A DNA stretch of 22,760 bases, taken from M10-OD1-4 sp038061695. GTDB lineage: Bacteria > Patescibacteriota > Minisyncoccia > GWC2-36-17 > M10-OD1-4. The stretch covers positions 1 through 22,760 of the forward strand of contig JBBTYT010000004.1 in the NCBI GenBank assembly GCA_038061695.1, in the 5' to 3' direction. The position numbers and the translations under genes were made by a program. The notes below the pieces were generated by a model that was not told the origin of the DNA, did not search any database, and saw only the letters and a list, made by a program, of their open reading frames with translations. Numbering within the stretch: position 1 is the first letter of the stretch; the number at the start of each line of letters is the position of its first letter. Positions 1-7,896 of the stretch are shown here, in pieces.

Positions 1-1
1 T

Positions 2-454
2 ATTAAAAAAGATAATAAAGATATTTTATTTGTTGTTATAGGAGATGGTCCAGAAAAACATAATCTAGAATCTATGCTTCTAAAATATGACCTCGCAGAA
101 GATTTTCTTATTTTTACTAATATAAAAAAAATGGCATATGAATATCTGAAAGCTTTTGATATATTTGTTCTTCCATCTCAAAAAGAAGGATTTCCATACG
201 CTCTTCTGGAGGCTGGACTCGCTAAATTGCCATTAATAACAACAAATGTCGGCGGAATTTCCGATTTAGCAAATTACCAAAATAGTATAATGATAATGTC
301 ACGCGAACCCGAACAGATTAAAAAGGCTATTTATTTCATACTTGAAAATAAAGAAAGAGGAAATAATATATCAGAAGTACTGCATAAAGATGTAATTGAA
401 AAATTTACGCTCAAAGAGATGACTGAAAAAACAAAAAAAGTTTATGAAGATTAA
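2..454 (+). CDS. Glycosyltransferase, GT4/group 1 type, C-terminal part (5' end outside window)
   Basis: The reading frame is open from the first base, so the gene starts upstream and only the C-terminal half, about 150 residues, is visible. The fragment carries the typical end of a GT-B fold, retaining-type glycosyltransferase: a GDGPE turn near its beginning (sugar-nucleotide binding lobe), then LPSQKEGFPYALLEAG, which contains the EX7E pair (E-GFPYALL-E) that contacts the donor, followed by a VGG(I)SDL segment. Such enzymes transfer a sugar from an activated donor to a lipid or glycan acceptor, usually for surface polysaccharide. Acceptor and donor cannot be read from the sequence. It is followed 101 bases later by an MFS-like gene on the same strand. 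An internal Met exists at base 74, but the residues before it fit the family, so 74 is not the true start. Confidence 0.85.
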   Translation: MKKDNKDILFVVIGDGPEKHNLESMLLKYDLAEDFLIFTNIKKMAYEYLKAFDIFVLPSQKEGFPYALLEAGLAKLPLITTNVGGISDLANYQNSIMIMSREPEQIKKAIYFILENKERGNNISEVLHKDVIEKFTLKEMTEKTKKVYED

Positions 455-555
455 TCTAAGGAACCAAAATATTAAAAATTATTAATCTTTGCAATAAAAA
501 GAAAATCATATAGTAATATATACTATATAATTATAACTATGTAAATATAACTAAT

Positions 556-1728
556 ATGTCCCTTAGCGATAGAATTCATATCCAAAACTTCTTAAAGAAT
601 AAAGAGATGAATGAGATGTATCTCTCTGTTTTTTTAATGTCTATTGCGCAAGGTCTTGTTGCTATATTCGTCCCGATTTATCTTTACTCACTGCATTATT
701 CAATATCTGAAATATTATTTTATTATTTTTTAATATCTGCATATTTTTTAATATTAACACCATTTTTAATAAAAATAATATCAAAAATTGGAGTAAAACA
801 TTCAATAGGAATAAGCATACCCTTCCATATAATCTACTTTCTAGGACTAAATATAATAGAATCTTTGCCATTATTATTCTATATTTTACCAGCTATCCTA
901 TCATCAAGTTTAATATTTCATAATATAGGATACCATTTAAATTATATGGAGCATTCTGATTCTGAAAGAACGGAAAAAGAAGTTTCCATTTTAATTATCT
1001 TACCAGTTATCGCAAGCATCGCATCTCCATTTATTGGAGGATTTATAGCATTTGTTTTTGGATATTCATATATTTACATAATAGGCTCAATAATCCTCTC
1101 TCTTTCTATAATGCCATTATTTGTAACAAAAGATCAAAAAGAGAAAATAAATTTTAAAACAAATGAGATATTCAAAAATGTTATTAAAAAAGAAAATAAA
1201 TTCTTGACGACAAGCTTTATGGCTTATGCGGCGACATCAACAATAGGAATTGTAATATGGCCTTTATTTCTAACAACTCTAAATATATCCACTAAGATAA
1301 TAGGATTTATAATCTCTGTTACGGCAATATCAACGCTATTTTTTAGCTACTTTACGAGTGATAAGAGAAATAATATAGAAAATGAAAAAGAGTCTATTAA
1401 AAAAATATATATTTTTGACACATTAGGTTGGATAGGAAGAATATTTGTTGACTCATCAATCTCTGCATTTGTAGTTGAATCCTATAAAACAATCACAGTA
1501 AGACTTTTACATATAAAATGGGCATCTTTAAGCTACAATATAGCTAAAAAAAGTGATTATTTTAGATTCATAGTTTCAAGAGAGCTCACATTCAACATCT
1601 CAAGAGTACTTGTCATACCGCTTTTCATATTAATATTTAATAATGGGCTTTATCCATTTACGATAACATTTTTCATAGCATCAATTTTAAGCTTAGGCTT
1701 TGTTCTTATAGTCAAACACTCTCAATAA
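556..1728 (+). CDS. MFS-like polytopic membrane protein
   Basis: A 390-residue protein made almost entirely of hydrophobic segments, roughly ten to twelve predicted membrane spans, separated by short polar loops and with a longer central basic loop (around residues 190-215, rich in K, N and E). That pattern, two halves with a charged middle loop, is that of a major facilitator superfamily carrier; no substrate-specific motif is visible. The N-terminal stretch of about 20 residues is polar and precedes the first span. Only a very AT-rich leader lies before the ATG and no SD is apparent. It sits between a glycosyltransferase and a secreted DUF5667 protein, all plus strand, but with 100-base gaps that allow separate promoters. 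The substrate is unknown; the fold call is fairly safe, the transport direction is not known. Confidence 0.6.
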   Translation: MSLSDRIHIQNFLKNKEMNEMYLSVFLMSIAQGLVAIFVPIYLYSLHYSISEILFYYFLISAYFLILTPFLIKIISKIGVKHSIGISIPFHIIYFLGLNIIESLPLLFYILPAILSSSLIFHNIGYHLNYMEHSDSERTEKEVSILIILPVIASIASPFIGGFIAFVFGYSYIYIIGSIILSLSIMPLFVTKDQKEKINFKTNEIFKNVIKKENKFLTTSFMAYAATSTIGIVIWPLFLTTLNISTKIIGFIISVTAISTLFFSYFTSDKRNNIENEKESIKKIYIFDTLGWIGRIFVDSSISAFVVESYKTITVRLLHIKWASLSYNIAKKSDYFRFIVSRELTFNISRVLVIPLFILIFNNGLYPFTITFFIASILSLGFVLIVKHSQ

Positions 1729-1830
1729 AAAAATATGATTGTTGATAACAATAGCTAATATTACTATCTTATAAAAAAATTTAATGTTACAATCTAAATA
1801 TCTTATTATTAATAATAAATATACATATAT

Positions 1831-3984
1831 ATGAATAAGTTTTTATTTATGAGCGTATTTTTTATATCGTTAATAGCCTTGAATGCTCAGGCACAGGAAG
1901 CAACAACAACCATTGAAGTTGTACCTACTGAAGTTATATCGGCTACTGGTGTTGAGGTAGTACTACTAGATGTAGATGCTTCAAGCTTAGTAACTCAAGA
2001 TGAAAGTATCACGCCCTCAGATTTAGGAGTAGAAGAACAAGCTGTCTTACCAGATAGCGGTCTATATTTTTTTAAAAATTTTGGACGCAGTATAAAGCTA
2101 CTTTTTACATTTAATCCTATAAAGAAAGCTGAACTAAATCTTCAATATGCGGATGAAAAACTTTTAGAAATAAAAAAACTTGCTGAAAAAACACAAGACC
2201 CTGTTAAAGTTCAAAAAGCAATTGAAAAATATGAGAAAGAAAAAATAAAGCTTCAAGGAAGAATAGAAAAACTTAAAGATGACAGTACAAAAATAGAACA
2301 AGTCAATAAACTTTTAGATAAGCTTGCAGAAAAAGAGATAAAACATCAAAAACTTTTAGATAAGCTTCAGAAAGATATGCCTGATAATCTAAGTGATATA
2401 TTAAGAAATGGTAAAGAAAAAGCTCTATCTAATTTCGTAAAAACACTATCAACCATAGATTCATCAGAAGAGATGCAAGCAAGACTGGCTAAAGCTTTAG
2501 AAATTCAGCCAGGAAGTAAATTTAAGCATTTTAAAAATCTGGAAATACTCCAAGAGATGAAAGAAAAAGCTTCTGAAAGCGCTAAGGATGCTATAGAGAA
2601 AGCCCAAGAAAATGCTTTAAGAAGATTACATGGAGATCTTTCAAAGATGTCGCCTGAAGACCAAGCAAAATTTCCAAATTACATAGAAAATATCTCTGGC
2701 AATACATCCATACACGCTATTATTACAGATAAGCTAAATCGAACGAAAGATCAAGATGAAAGATTAAGTGATACGCTATCATTTGCAAATGATAAAGCAT
2801 TCAACAAGTTAGAAAAAAAACTTTCTGAAATAAAAGATGAAAAAGGAAAAGAAAAATACTTAAAATATTTTGAAGAAGGAACTTTTAATAATATAGAAAT
2901 GCTTGAGAGGGTTGGAGATGATATGGATCCATCACTAGCAGAAAGTATATCTTTAGTAAAAACAAAAGCCTACAATAATCTAAAAGACAACATAAGGGAG
3001 AGTGATAATGTCGAGAAATTTTTAAATCAATCTATATCTCTTGGTGGTATTTCTGCCTTTGATGCCTTAAACGAAATAGCAAGATCAATTCCTGAAAACA
3101 GTATAGATATGATAAACGAAGCTAAAAAAAGAATTGAGTTAGAAATAATAAAAAAACTTGATGAAGCTACAACGGAAGCAGAGAAAGATAAACTATTAAG
3201 AAAATTATCCAATGATGATCCTGAGAGTCTTGTAGCATTTCAGAAAATTTTAGATACGACAAGCGGAGAAAATAAAAAGAAGCTTGAAAAAATAAGAGAG
3301 TATCAATTAAAAAGAATAAATAAAATAATTAATGAGACGGAAGATGGTTACGAAGCAATGAAGATATTAAAAAAGCTTGATAAAGAAAGTGATATAAAAG
3401 ATTTATTTGAAAAAATAAGCCCTGAAACTATAGATAGAAAGAGAATGATGAATCAAAATATTCAAGAAAAAGCTGCAACAACTCTTAAAATGGCAGAGGA
3501 TAACTTAAAAAAACTCTTAGATCTAATAGGTCCAAACTCTATTTCTATCGGCAATCCTAATACAAAAGTAGCAATGGAACATTTAAGAGAAGCTACGAAA
3601 AAAATTGCAGAAGCTAAGAAAGCATTGAGTGAAGATAAATTCGGTGAAGTTTATGGGCAGGCAAACGCGGCTTTACAGCTAACAAGAGCCGGAATAAAAA
3701 TTCTTTCTTCTATTCCTTCTGTAAAAAAACCTGATGCTATTAAAAAGCCTATAATAAACAGCACATCTACCCCAAAGAAGATACGTGAGCCAATATCCAC
3801 AGAAGACCCTAGATCCATAGAGGAGATAGTAAATAAAGATATAGTAATATGCACGCAACAATTTGAACCTGTTTGCGGTGTAGATGGAAAAACTTATCCA
3901 AATGAGTGTATAGCTGTAAAGAAAAATGGAATTAAAATTCTCTACAAAGGACAATGCAAAGTACTTAATGAAGCTATTAGATAA
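1831..3984 (+). CDS. Secreted DUF5667-type helical protein with C-terminal Kazal-like domain
   Basis: 717 residues. Residues 1-21 form a signal peptide (MNKFLFMSVFFISLIALNAQA, cut probable after AQA), so the protein is exported. Around residues 75-150 the segment PDSGLYFFKNFGRSIKLLFT and the following KKAELNLQYADEKLLEIKKL match the DUF5667 pattern known from CPR and some other bacteria. The long middle (about 150-640) is charged and helical, full of EK-rich heptad-like stretches, probably coiled coil. The last ~45 residues (CTQQFEPVCGVDGKTYPNEC and onward to a final C near 709) are a Kazal-type protease-inhibitor-like module, with CGVDGKTY as the signature. Only four cysteines are present instead of the classical six. 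No membrane anchor follows. Likely a cell-surface or released structural protein; protease inhibition is inference. It ends 8 bases from the convergent metallopeptidase gene. Confidence 0.8.
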   Translation: MNKFLFMSVFFISLIALNAQAQEATTTIEVVPTEVISATGVEVVLLDVDASSLVTQDESITPSDLGVEEQAVLPDSGLYFFKNFGRSIKLLFTFNPIKKAELNLQYADEKLLEIKKLAEKTQDPVKVQKAIEKYEKEKIKLQGRIEKLKDDSTKIEQVNKLLDKLAEKEIKHQKLLDKLQKDMPDNLSDILRNGKEKALSNFVKTLSTIDSSEEMQARLAKALEIQPGSKFKHFKNLEILQEMKEKASESAKDAIEKAQENALRRLHGDLSKMSPEDQAKFPNYIENISGNTSIHAIITDKLNRTKDQDERLSDTLSFANDKAFNKLEKKLSEIKDEKGKEKYLKYFEEGTFNNIEMLERVGDDMDPSLAESISLVKTKAYNNLKDNIRESDNVEKFLNQSISLGGISAFDALNEIARSIPENSIDMINEAKKRIELEIIKKLDEATTEAEKDKLLRKLSNDDPESLVAFQKILDTTSGENKKKLEKIREYQLKRINKIINETEDGYEAMKILKKLDKESDIKDLFEKISPETIDRKRMMNQNIQEKAATTLKMAEDNLKKLLDLIGPNSISIGNPNTKVAMEHLREATKKIAEAKKALSEDKFGEVYGQANAALQLTRAGIKILSSIPSVKKPDAIKKPIINSTSTPKKIREPISTEDPRSIEEIVNKDIVICTQQFEPVCGVDGKTYPNECIAVKKNGIKILYKGQCKVLNEAIR

Positions 3985-3992
3985 ATTCTTAA

Positions 3993-4733
3993 TTACTCGC
4001 TGATAGTTTGAAGACAGCCTTTTTTCACTTCATTAAAATCACCGATGATTCCCTCAAATATTTTTTTATTTTCCTCTAGCGAGTTGTCTCTATGTATTTT
4101 TTGGTAAAAGTCGCGGTATTTGTCGAGACCAAATTTTTCTATAAGAAACCGCGTGAACACACCAGCAAGCGGATAGTAATATTCTGCCTTTTCTCCTGAA
4201 TTCTCCGTCCAAAATATATGTGATAAAAAACTCTCCAATGATGGGATAACATTCTTCGCCATCCCTTCTTGTACGAAATACTCTCCTGACTTTTTATCCT
4301 TCCCCCATGTGCATCCTCTCATATACTCAGCGAGTCCCTCTTGAAAAAATCCTATAGCAACACCCCAAGGAAGCGTGAGCAAGTGAGTATCTTCATGTGC
4401 TCCAATTGGCTTGATATCCTCCGTATAAATAATATGAATTGAATAATCATCCCAAAGAGCTTGAGCGAAACCATCATCACCCATAAGTACATCTTTATCC
4501 TTTTCTGAAGAATAAATATAATATTGTATTTTCAGTGGATTTTCTTTAATCTTGAGTATGCTCATTATATGAGTATACGCTTGCTCTTGTGTGATACTAA
4601 TATGGACTATCTCACGCTCTGCGATAGAATCTTTAGGATAGTGAAAAACATAATGTTTTGTCTCAAACACCTCCCATAAACTTTCATCTTTATATTTCGT
4701 AATATAGTTTTCTAACTTTTGTTTTTCTTTCAT
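3993..4733 (-). CDS. Cytoplasmic HExxH zinc metallopeptidase-like protein
   Basis: 246 residues without a signal peptide or membrane span. The catalytic signature is GAHEDTHLL (HEDTH at residues 113-117) followed about 15 residues later by FFQEGLAEY (E132 or E136), the layout of gluzincin-type peptidases in which two His and a downstream Glu hold zinc (family knowledge; peptidase MA-like). The N-terminal third has an FETKHYVFHYPKDS strand pattern seen in that fold. The ATG is preceded by AGGATAAGAG, an acceptable SD. It lies downstream of the radical-SAM maturase on the same strand, but a clear terminator (4762-4793) separates them, so it either has its own promoter or lives on read-through. 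It may trim the leader of the modified peptide; that link rests on position only. The stop is 8 bases from the convergent DUF5667 gene. Confidence 0.65.
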   Translation of the reverse strand: MKEKQKLENYITKYKDESLWEVFETKHYVFHYPKDSIAEREIVHISITQEQAYTHIMSILKIKENPLKIQYYIYSSEKDKDVLMGDDGFAQALWDDYSIHIIYTEDIKPIGAHEDTHLLTLPWGVAIGFFQEGLAEYMRGCTWGKDKKSGEYFVQEGMAKNVIPSLESFLSHIFWTENSGEKAEYYYPLAGVFTRFLIEKFGLDKYRDFYQKIHRDNSLEENKKIFEGIIGDFNEVKKGCLQTISE

Positions 4734-4761
4734 ACTCTTATCCTACACTATAATAACAAAT

Positions 4762-4793
4762 AAAAAAACGACTGAGTATAAAAACCTCAGCCG
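4762..4793 (-). terminator. Rho-independent terminator after the maturase gene
   Basis: On the minus strand, CGGCTGAG pairs with CTCAGTCG (8 pairs, one G-U) around an 8-base loop and is followed directly by seven T. It lies 35 bases beyond the stop of the radical-SAM gene and just before the metallopeptidase start, so it should end the precursor-maturase transcript. Confidence 0.75.
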
Positions 4794-4827
4794 TGAGTAT
4801 AAAATAACTAGAAACAACTAACAATAA

Positions 4828-6117
4828 TTAAGTCTTAACAACCCCCCTATTTACGGTGTCGAGAAGTTCTTTTTGGCAAAATCTCATACCAAAACCATCT
4901 TCTCCGTGCGCAACTAATGCATCGTATGGGCAACCACCTCCACAAATTGGAATATACGGACATTTTTCTTCACGACACTTATCCGTCCTTTTGAACATTT
5001 CAAAACGTTGATCCTTCGCATAATCAACAGAAAGAACGGATATATTAGAAAAGTTAAAATCGCTTCTCCCTACAGTCGATATGCATTTTTGTATAGATCC
5101 GTCAGGTTGTAATATTATCGAATGTTTCTCTGTAGCAACACACCATGGTCCTGCAGTAAGCTCAACAGGGATTTGAAATCCGAGATCTTTTGCCTTAGTG
5201 CAAAATTGTAGATAGGCATTTCCACTATCCTGCTCAAAAACCTCTTTAGACTCGTCTAACGTCGGAGAAATAATCCCGAAACTTATATTAAGATTATCTT
5301 GAATTTCAAGACATGCAAGATACTCAAGTAATTCATCAATTCTATCTTTTGTCTCGAGGCTATAGTTGATACGAACATCCACCTTATCAATATATTTACC
5401 CCTGAGAACCATTAATATATTATTAATAATGGTATCAAAAGTCCTTCTTCCTTTACTTCCAAATCTTATGCTGTCATGCACCTCCCTTGGTCCATCAAGA
5501 GTAATCTGTAGTCGTTCCCACAAATAACCGTGTAAAAAGCGAGCGACATCCTCATTAAGAAACTCTCCGTTAGAAACAAGCTCTGTTTGAAATAAGAGAC
5601 CATGTTTTTGCGCTAGAATAGAAAAGAGAGGTAATGCCCTCATAATCATTTTAACTCCTAATAGTGGCTCACCACCGAACAAAACGACTTTCATGCGTCT
5701 TAACTTATGATTTGAGAAATAATCATCAAGGTATTTTATTGACTTTTCGACGATCTCTCCGCTCATAAGCCCCTTCCTGTTGGCACCATTTTCGAAACAG
5801 TACGAACAAGAAAGCTGACAAGCTATTGTTGGTAAAAAGTGAAGTGTAAATGTGTCTACATCATTATCTCTGGTAGCATGAAATATTCTAAAAAAATTAC
5901 CCACCTCATCCTCATCGTAATTGACGAGTATCCCGTTTTCTCCAATCAATAATTTAATACTTGAGGTAACCACAAGAGTGCCTTTTAATATAGCATCATC
6001 AATAGACGCATATTCAGCAATACCCAATAATACTACTGCTCCTGTCATTGTATTTCTAATAAGATACCCGTCATTTACAATTTCAATAATATTGAATGTG
6101 CTCCATCTAAGTTTCAT
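4828..6117 (-). CDS. Radical SAM/SPASM peptide maturase (RiPP type)
   Basis: 429 residues. Residues 1-90 form an N-terminal domain with NTMTGAVVLL and GILVNYDEDE, the kind of lead-in found in peptide-modifying radical-SAM enzymes. The SAM-cleaving 4Fe-4S motif is C100-QLS-C104-SY-C107, followed by GGEP (148-151) for SAM binding. The C-terminal SPASM domain has seven cysteines (326, 345, 381, 386, 392, 396, 414), including G340-X4-C345 and CPYIPICGGGC, enough for two auxiliary clusters; the CX4C at 381-386 replaces the more usual CX2C. Enzymes of this build install thioether, C-C or similar crosslinks in ribosomal peptides. ATG follows AGAGGCGAGAA, a usable SD. The small gene 70 bases upstream is its probable substrate. 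The exact chemistry cannot be told from sequence. Confidence 0.88.
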   Translation of the reverse strand: MKLRWSTFNIIEIVNDGYLIRNTMTGAVVLLGIAEYASIDDAILKGTLVVTSSIKLLIGENGILVNYDEDEVGNFFRIFHATRDNDVDTFTLHFLPTIACQLSCSYCFENGANRKGLMSGEIVEKSIKYLDDYFSNHKLRRMKVVLFGGEPLLGVKMIMRALPLFSILAQKHGLLFQTELVSNGEFLNEDVARFLHGYLWERLQITLDGPREVHDSIRFGSKGRRTFDTIINNILMVLRGKYIDKVDVRINYSLETKDRIDELLEYLACLEIQDNLNISFGIISPTLDESKEVFEQDSGNAYLQFCTKAKDLGFQIPVELTAGPWCVATEKHSIILQPDGSIQKCISTVGRSDFNFSNISVLSVDYAKDQRFEMFKRTDKCREEKCPYIPICGGGCPYDALVAHGEDGFGMRFCQKELLDTVNRGVVKT

Positions 6118-6133
6118 TTCTCGCCTCTTTGAT

Positions 6134-6163
6134 AAAAATCTGGGACCACAAGCGTGATCCCAG
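6134..6163 (-). terminator. Hairpin between precursor and maturase genes (attenuator or partial terminator)
   Basis: On the minus strand CTGGGATCAC and GTGGTCCCAG form a 10-pair stem (one G-U) with a GCTT loop, followed by ATTTTT. It sits between the precursor stop (6188) and the maturase SD. In peptide operons such a hairpin typically makes precursor mRNA more abundant than maturase mRNA; here that role is inferred. The T tract is short, so read-through is expected. Confidence 0.6.
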
Positions 6164-6187
6164 TCAATTAACCTCAGCTATTAGGAA

Positions 6188-6313
6188 TTACGTGCGTCTA
6201 CCGCAACAAGAATCCTTGTGAAGTTTTGAAAATCTGACCTTCCGGGTTCCTTGAAAAAGAACCCTTACTCCAGATGTCTTCGGCTGCTGAGGCTTACTGC
6301 TTGTTTTCTTCAT
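6188..6313 (-). CDS. Candidate RiPP precursor peptide, 41 residues
   Basis: A small gene immediately upstream of the radical-SAM maturase on the same strand. The ATG is preceded by AAGGGAGAG, with an in-frame TAA just before that SD, which fixes the start (a TTG two codons upstream is the only alternative). The peptide begins MKKTSSKPQQPK, is very basic (seven Lys, five Arg, one Asp, no Glu), and ends KLHKDSCCGRRT. The adjacent cysteines 36 and 37 are its only Cys; the aromatic residues are F20 and F28. It matches no known precursor type that I recognise: it has too few Cys for the six-Cys-in-45 family, and lacks the ends of mycofactocin or PQQ precursors. The probable modified part is the C-terminus around SCCGRRT; the basic N-terminal part would serve as leader. 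Calling it the maturase substrate is inference from position, size and SD. Confidence 0.7.
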   Translation of the reverse strand: MKKTSSKPQQPKTSGVRVLFQGTRKVRFSKLHKDSCCGRRT

Positions 6314-6362
6314 AAGCAATACTCTCCCTTATTATGTTGCGAAAGACAGAATTGCCATTCGC

Positions 6363-6450
6363 AGTGTAAAAGAGCTACACTACATTTTAATATGCCTTAT
6401 TTAGGAGAAAATAGCAAATTCTTCTATAGAATTAGAATTAAAAAAATCAA
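6363..6450 (-). promoter_or_regulatory. Upstream region of the precursor: candidate promoters and 5' hairpin
   Basis: Two candidate sigma70 promoters are visible on the minus strand: TTGATT-N16-TATAGA (-35 at 6445-6450, -10 at 6423-6428), and a weaker TTGCTA ... TATTAA with a long 19-base spacer just downstream. Next comes AGTGTA-GCTCTTT-TACACT (6363-6381), a perfect 6-bp inverted repeat which could be either an operator or a 5' mRNA hairpin. Between it and the precursor SD there is an eight-codon ATG reading frame (MAILSFAT) ending just before the SD, possibly meaningless. Confidence 0.35.
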
Positions 6451-6549
6451 AAATCTTTTTCCTGCCTAAAATAAAAAATCACTAAGCAATTAGATCTTTT
6501 AATTTATACATTATTTACTTTATATGATATTTAATGTAAATTAACTCTT

Positions 6550-7896
6550 ATGCAAACAAAAAAATATAAAATAACAACTTTCGGATGCCAAGCAAATAAA
6601 TCTGATTCTGAAAGAATTTCCAGTGTAATGGAATCAATAGGATTTACAAAAACAGAGAATGATAAAGATGCTGATGTTTTAATATTTAATACCTGTTCAG
6701 TTAAAAAAACAGCTGAAGATAGACTTTTTGGACAAGCAAGAAATTTAAAGAAAATAAAAGAAAAAAACAAAGATTTAAAGGTTATTTTGACTGGCTGTAT
6801 GATGCACCACGACAAGAGGTATCTATCAGAAAAAGCACCATTTGTAGATATATTTATAGATATAAAAAACCTTGCTGAGCTCCCTAGTAAACTTGGCTAT
6901 GAATCGCCATTTTCACCGAAAGAATATCTCTCATTTGAAGCAAACCATGAATCTACATTCAGAGCTTATGTTCCTATATCTTACGGGTGCAATAACTTCT
7001 GTACTTATTGCATAGTTCCTTTTTCAAGAGGTAGAGAATATTCAAGGCCATACAAAGATATAATAAATGAAGTTAAAAATCTTATCAAAAAAGGCTATAA
7101 AGAGATCTGGCTACTAGGACAAAATGTAAATTCTTACGGCATAGAAAATTATTCAGAAAAAACAATCTGGTCAGGAAGAACAAGAAAAGGAGAAAAACCA
7201 AAGATAAAAAAAGGTTGCCTTACATTTGACGAGCTTCTTAAAAAAGTAGATAAAATCAAGGGGGATTTTTGGGTAAGGTTCACATCCCCACATCCTAAAG
7301 ATTTTACAGATGAGCTGATTGATATAATTGCAAAATCAGAAAAAATAACAGACTACATACACCTTCCTGTCCAAGCTGGAGATAATGATATACTCAAAAA
7401 AATGAACAGACTTTATACGGTTGAACACTTTGAAAAACTTGTTGAAAAAATAAGAAAGAAGATTCCAGATATTGCGATCTCAACTGATACTATTGTCGGA
7501 TTTTCAAGCGAAACAAAAAAACAATTTGAAAACACCAAGAAACTATACAAAAAAATAAATTTTGATATGGCATTTATATCAAAATACTCTCCTCGTCCGC
7601 AAACAGCGTCACAAATAGCATTTAAAGACGACATACCATCATATGAGAAGGATAGAAGATTTAAAGAGCTAACGGCTGTACTAGAGAAAACTTCTTTAAA
7701 AAATAATAAAAAACTTAAAAATAAAATTACACGTGTTCTTGTTGATGAAAAAAATAAAAATAAATTCTTTGGTAGGACAGAATGTATGAAGCCTATAGAA
7801 GTCATAGGCTCCGATGAAATTAAGATTGGCGAATTTTACAATATAAAAGTAATAGAAACAGGATCATGGTCACTCAAAGGAAAAATAATAAGCTAA
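6550..7896 (+). CDS. miaB: tRNA-2-methylthio-N6-dimethylallyladenosine synthase MiaB
   Basis: 448 residues with the full methylthiotransferase layout. The N-terminal UPF0004 domain has the three cluster-binding cysteines C13 (FGCQANKSDSE), C49 (NTCSV) and C83 (TGCM). The radical-SAM core has C147-NNF-C151-TY-C154 inside YGCNNFCTYCIVPFSRGRE, and the last ~60 residues form a TRAM RNA-binding domain. The enzyme adds a methylthio group to C2 of i6A at position 37 of tRNAs reading U-starting codons. The SRGRE and LGQNVNSYG signatures favour MiaB over RimO or MtaB. miaA follows with a 31-base overlap, giving both steps of ms2i6A formation in one operon. There is no SD; the ATG follows an AT-rich leader. 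Confidence 0.93.
   Translation: MQTKKYKITTFGCQANKSDSERISSVMESIGFTKTENDKDADVLIFNTCSVKKTAEDRLFGQARNLKKIKEKNKDLKVILTGCMMHHDKRYLSEKAPFVDIFIDIKNLAELPSKLGYESPFSPKEYLSFEANHESTFRAYVPISYGCNNFCTYCIVPFSRGREYSRPYKDIINEVKNLIKKGYKEIWLLGQNVNSYGIENYSEKTIWSGRTRKGEKPKIKKGCLTFDELLKKVDKIKGDFWVRFTSPHPKDFTDELIDIIAKSEKITDYIHLPVQAGDNDILKKMNRLYTVEHFEKLVEKIRKKIPDIAISTDTIVGFSSETKKQFENTKKLYKKINFDMAFISKYSPRPQTASQIAFKDDIPSYEKDRRFKELTAVLEKTSLKNNKKLKNKITRVLVDEKNKNKFFGRTECMKPIEVIGSDEIKIGEFYNIKVIETGSWSLKGKIIS

Noticed and set aside
1738..1752. ATTGTT-GAT-AACAAT inverted repeat after the MFS-like gene
   Set aside because: Only six AT-rich pairs, no T run; too weak to call terminator or operator.
6251..6469. 72-codon plus-strand frame opposite the precursor gene
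   Set aside because: No SD, odd composition, and it is antisense to the better supported precursor.
7413..7805. 130-codon minus-strand frame inside miaB
   Set aside because: Antisense shadow of a well-supported gene in AT-rich DNA, with a composition of F, S and L only typical of such shadows.
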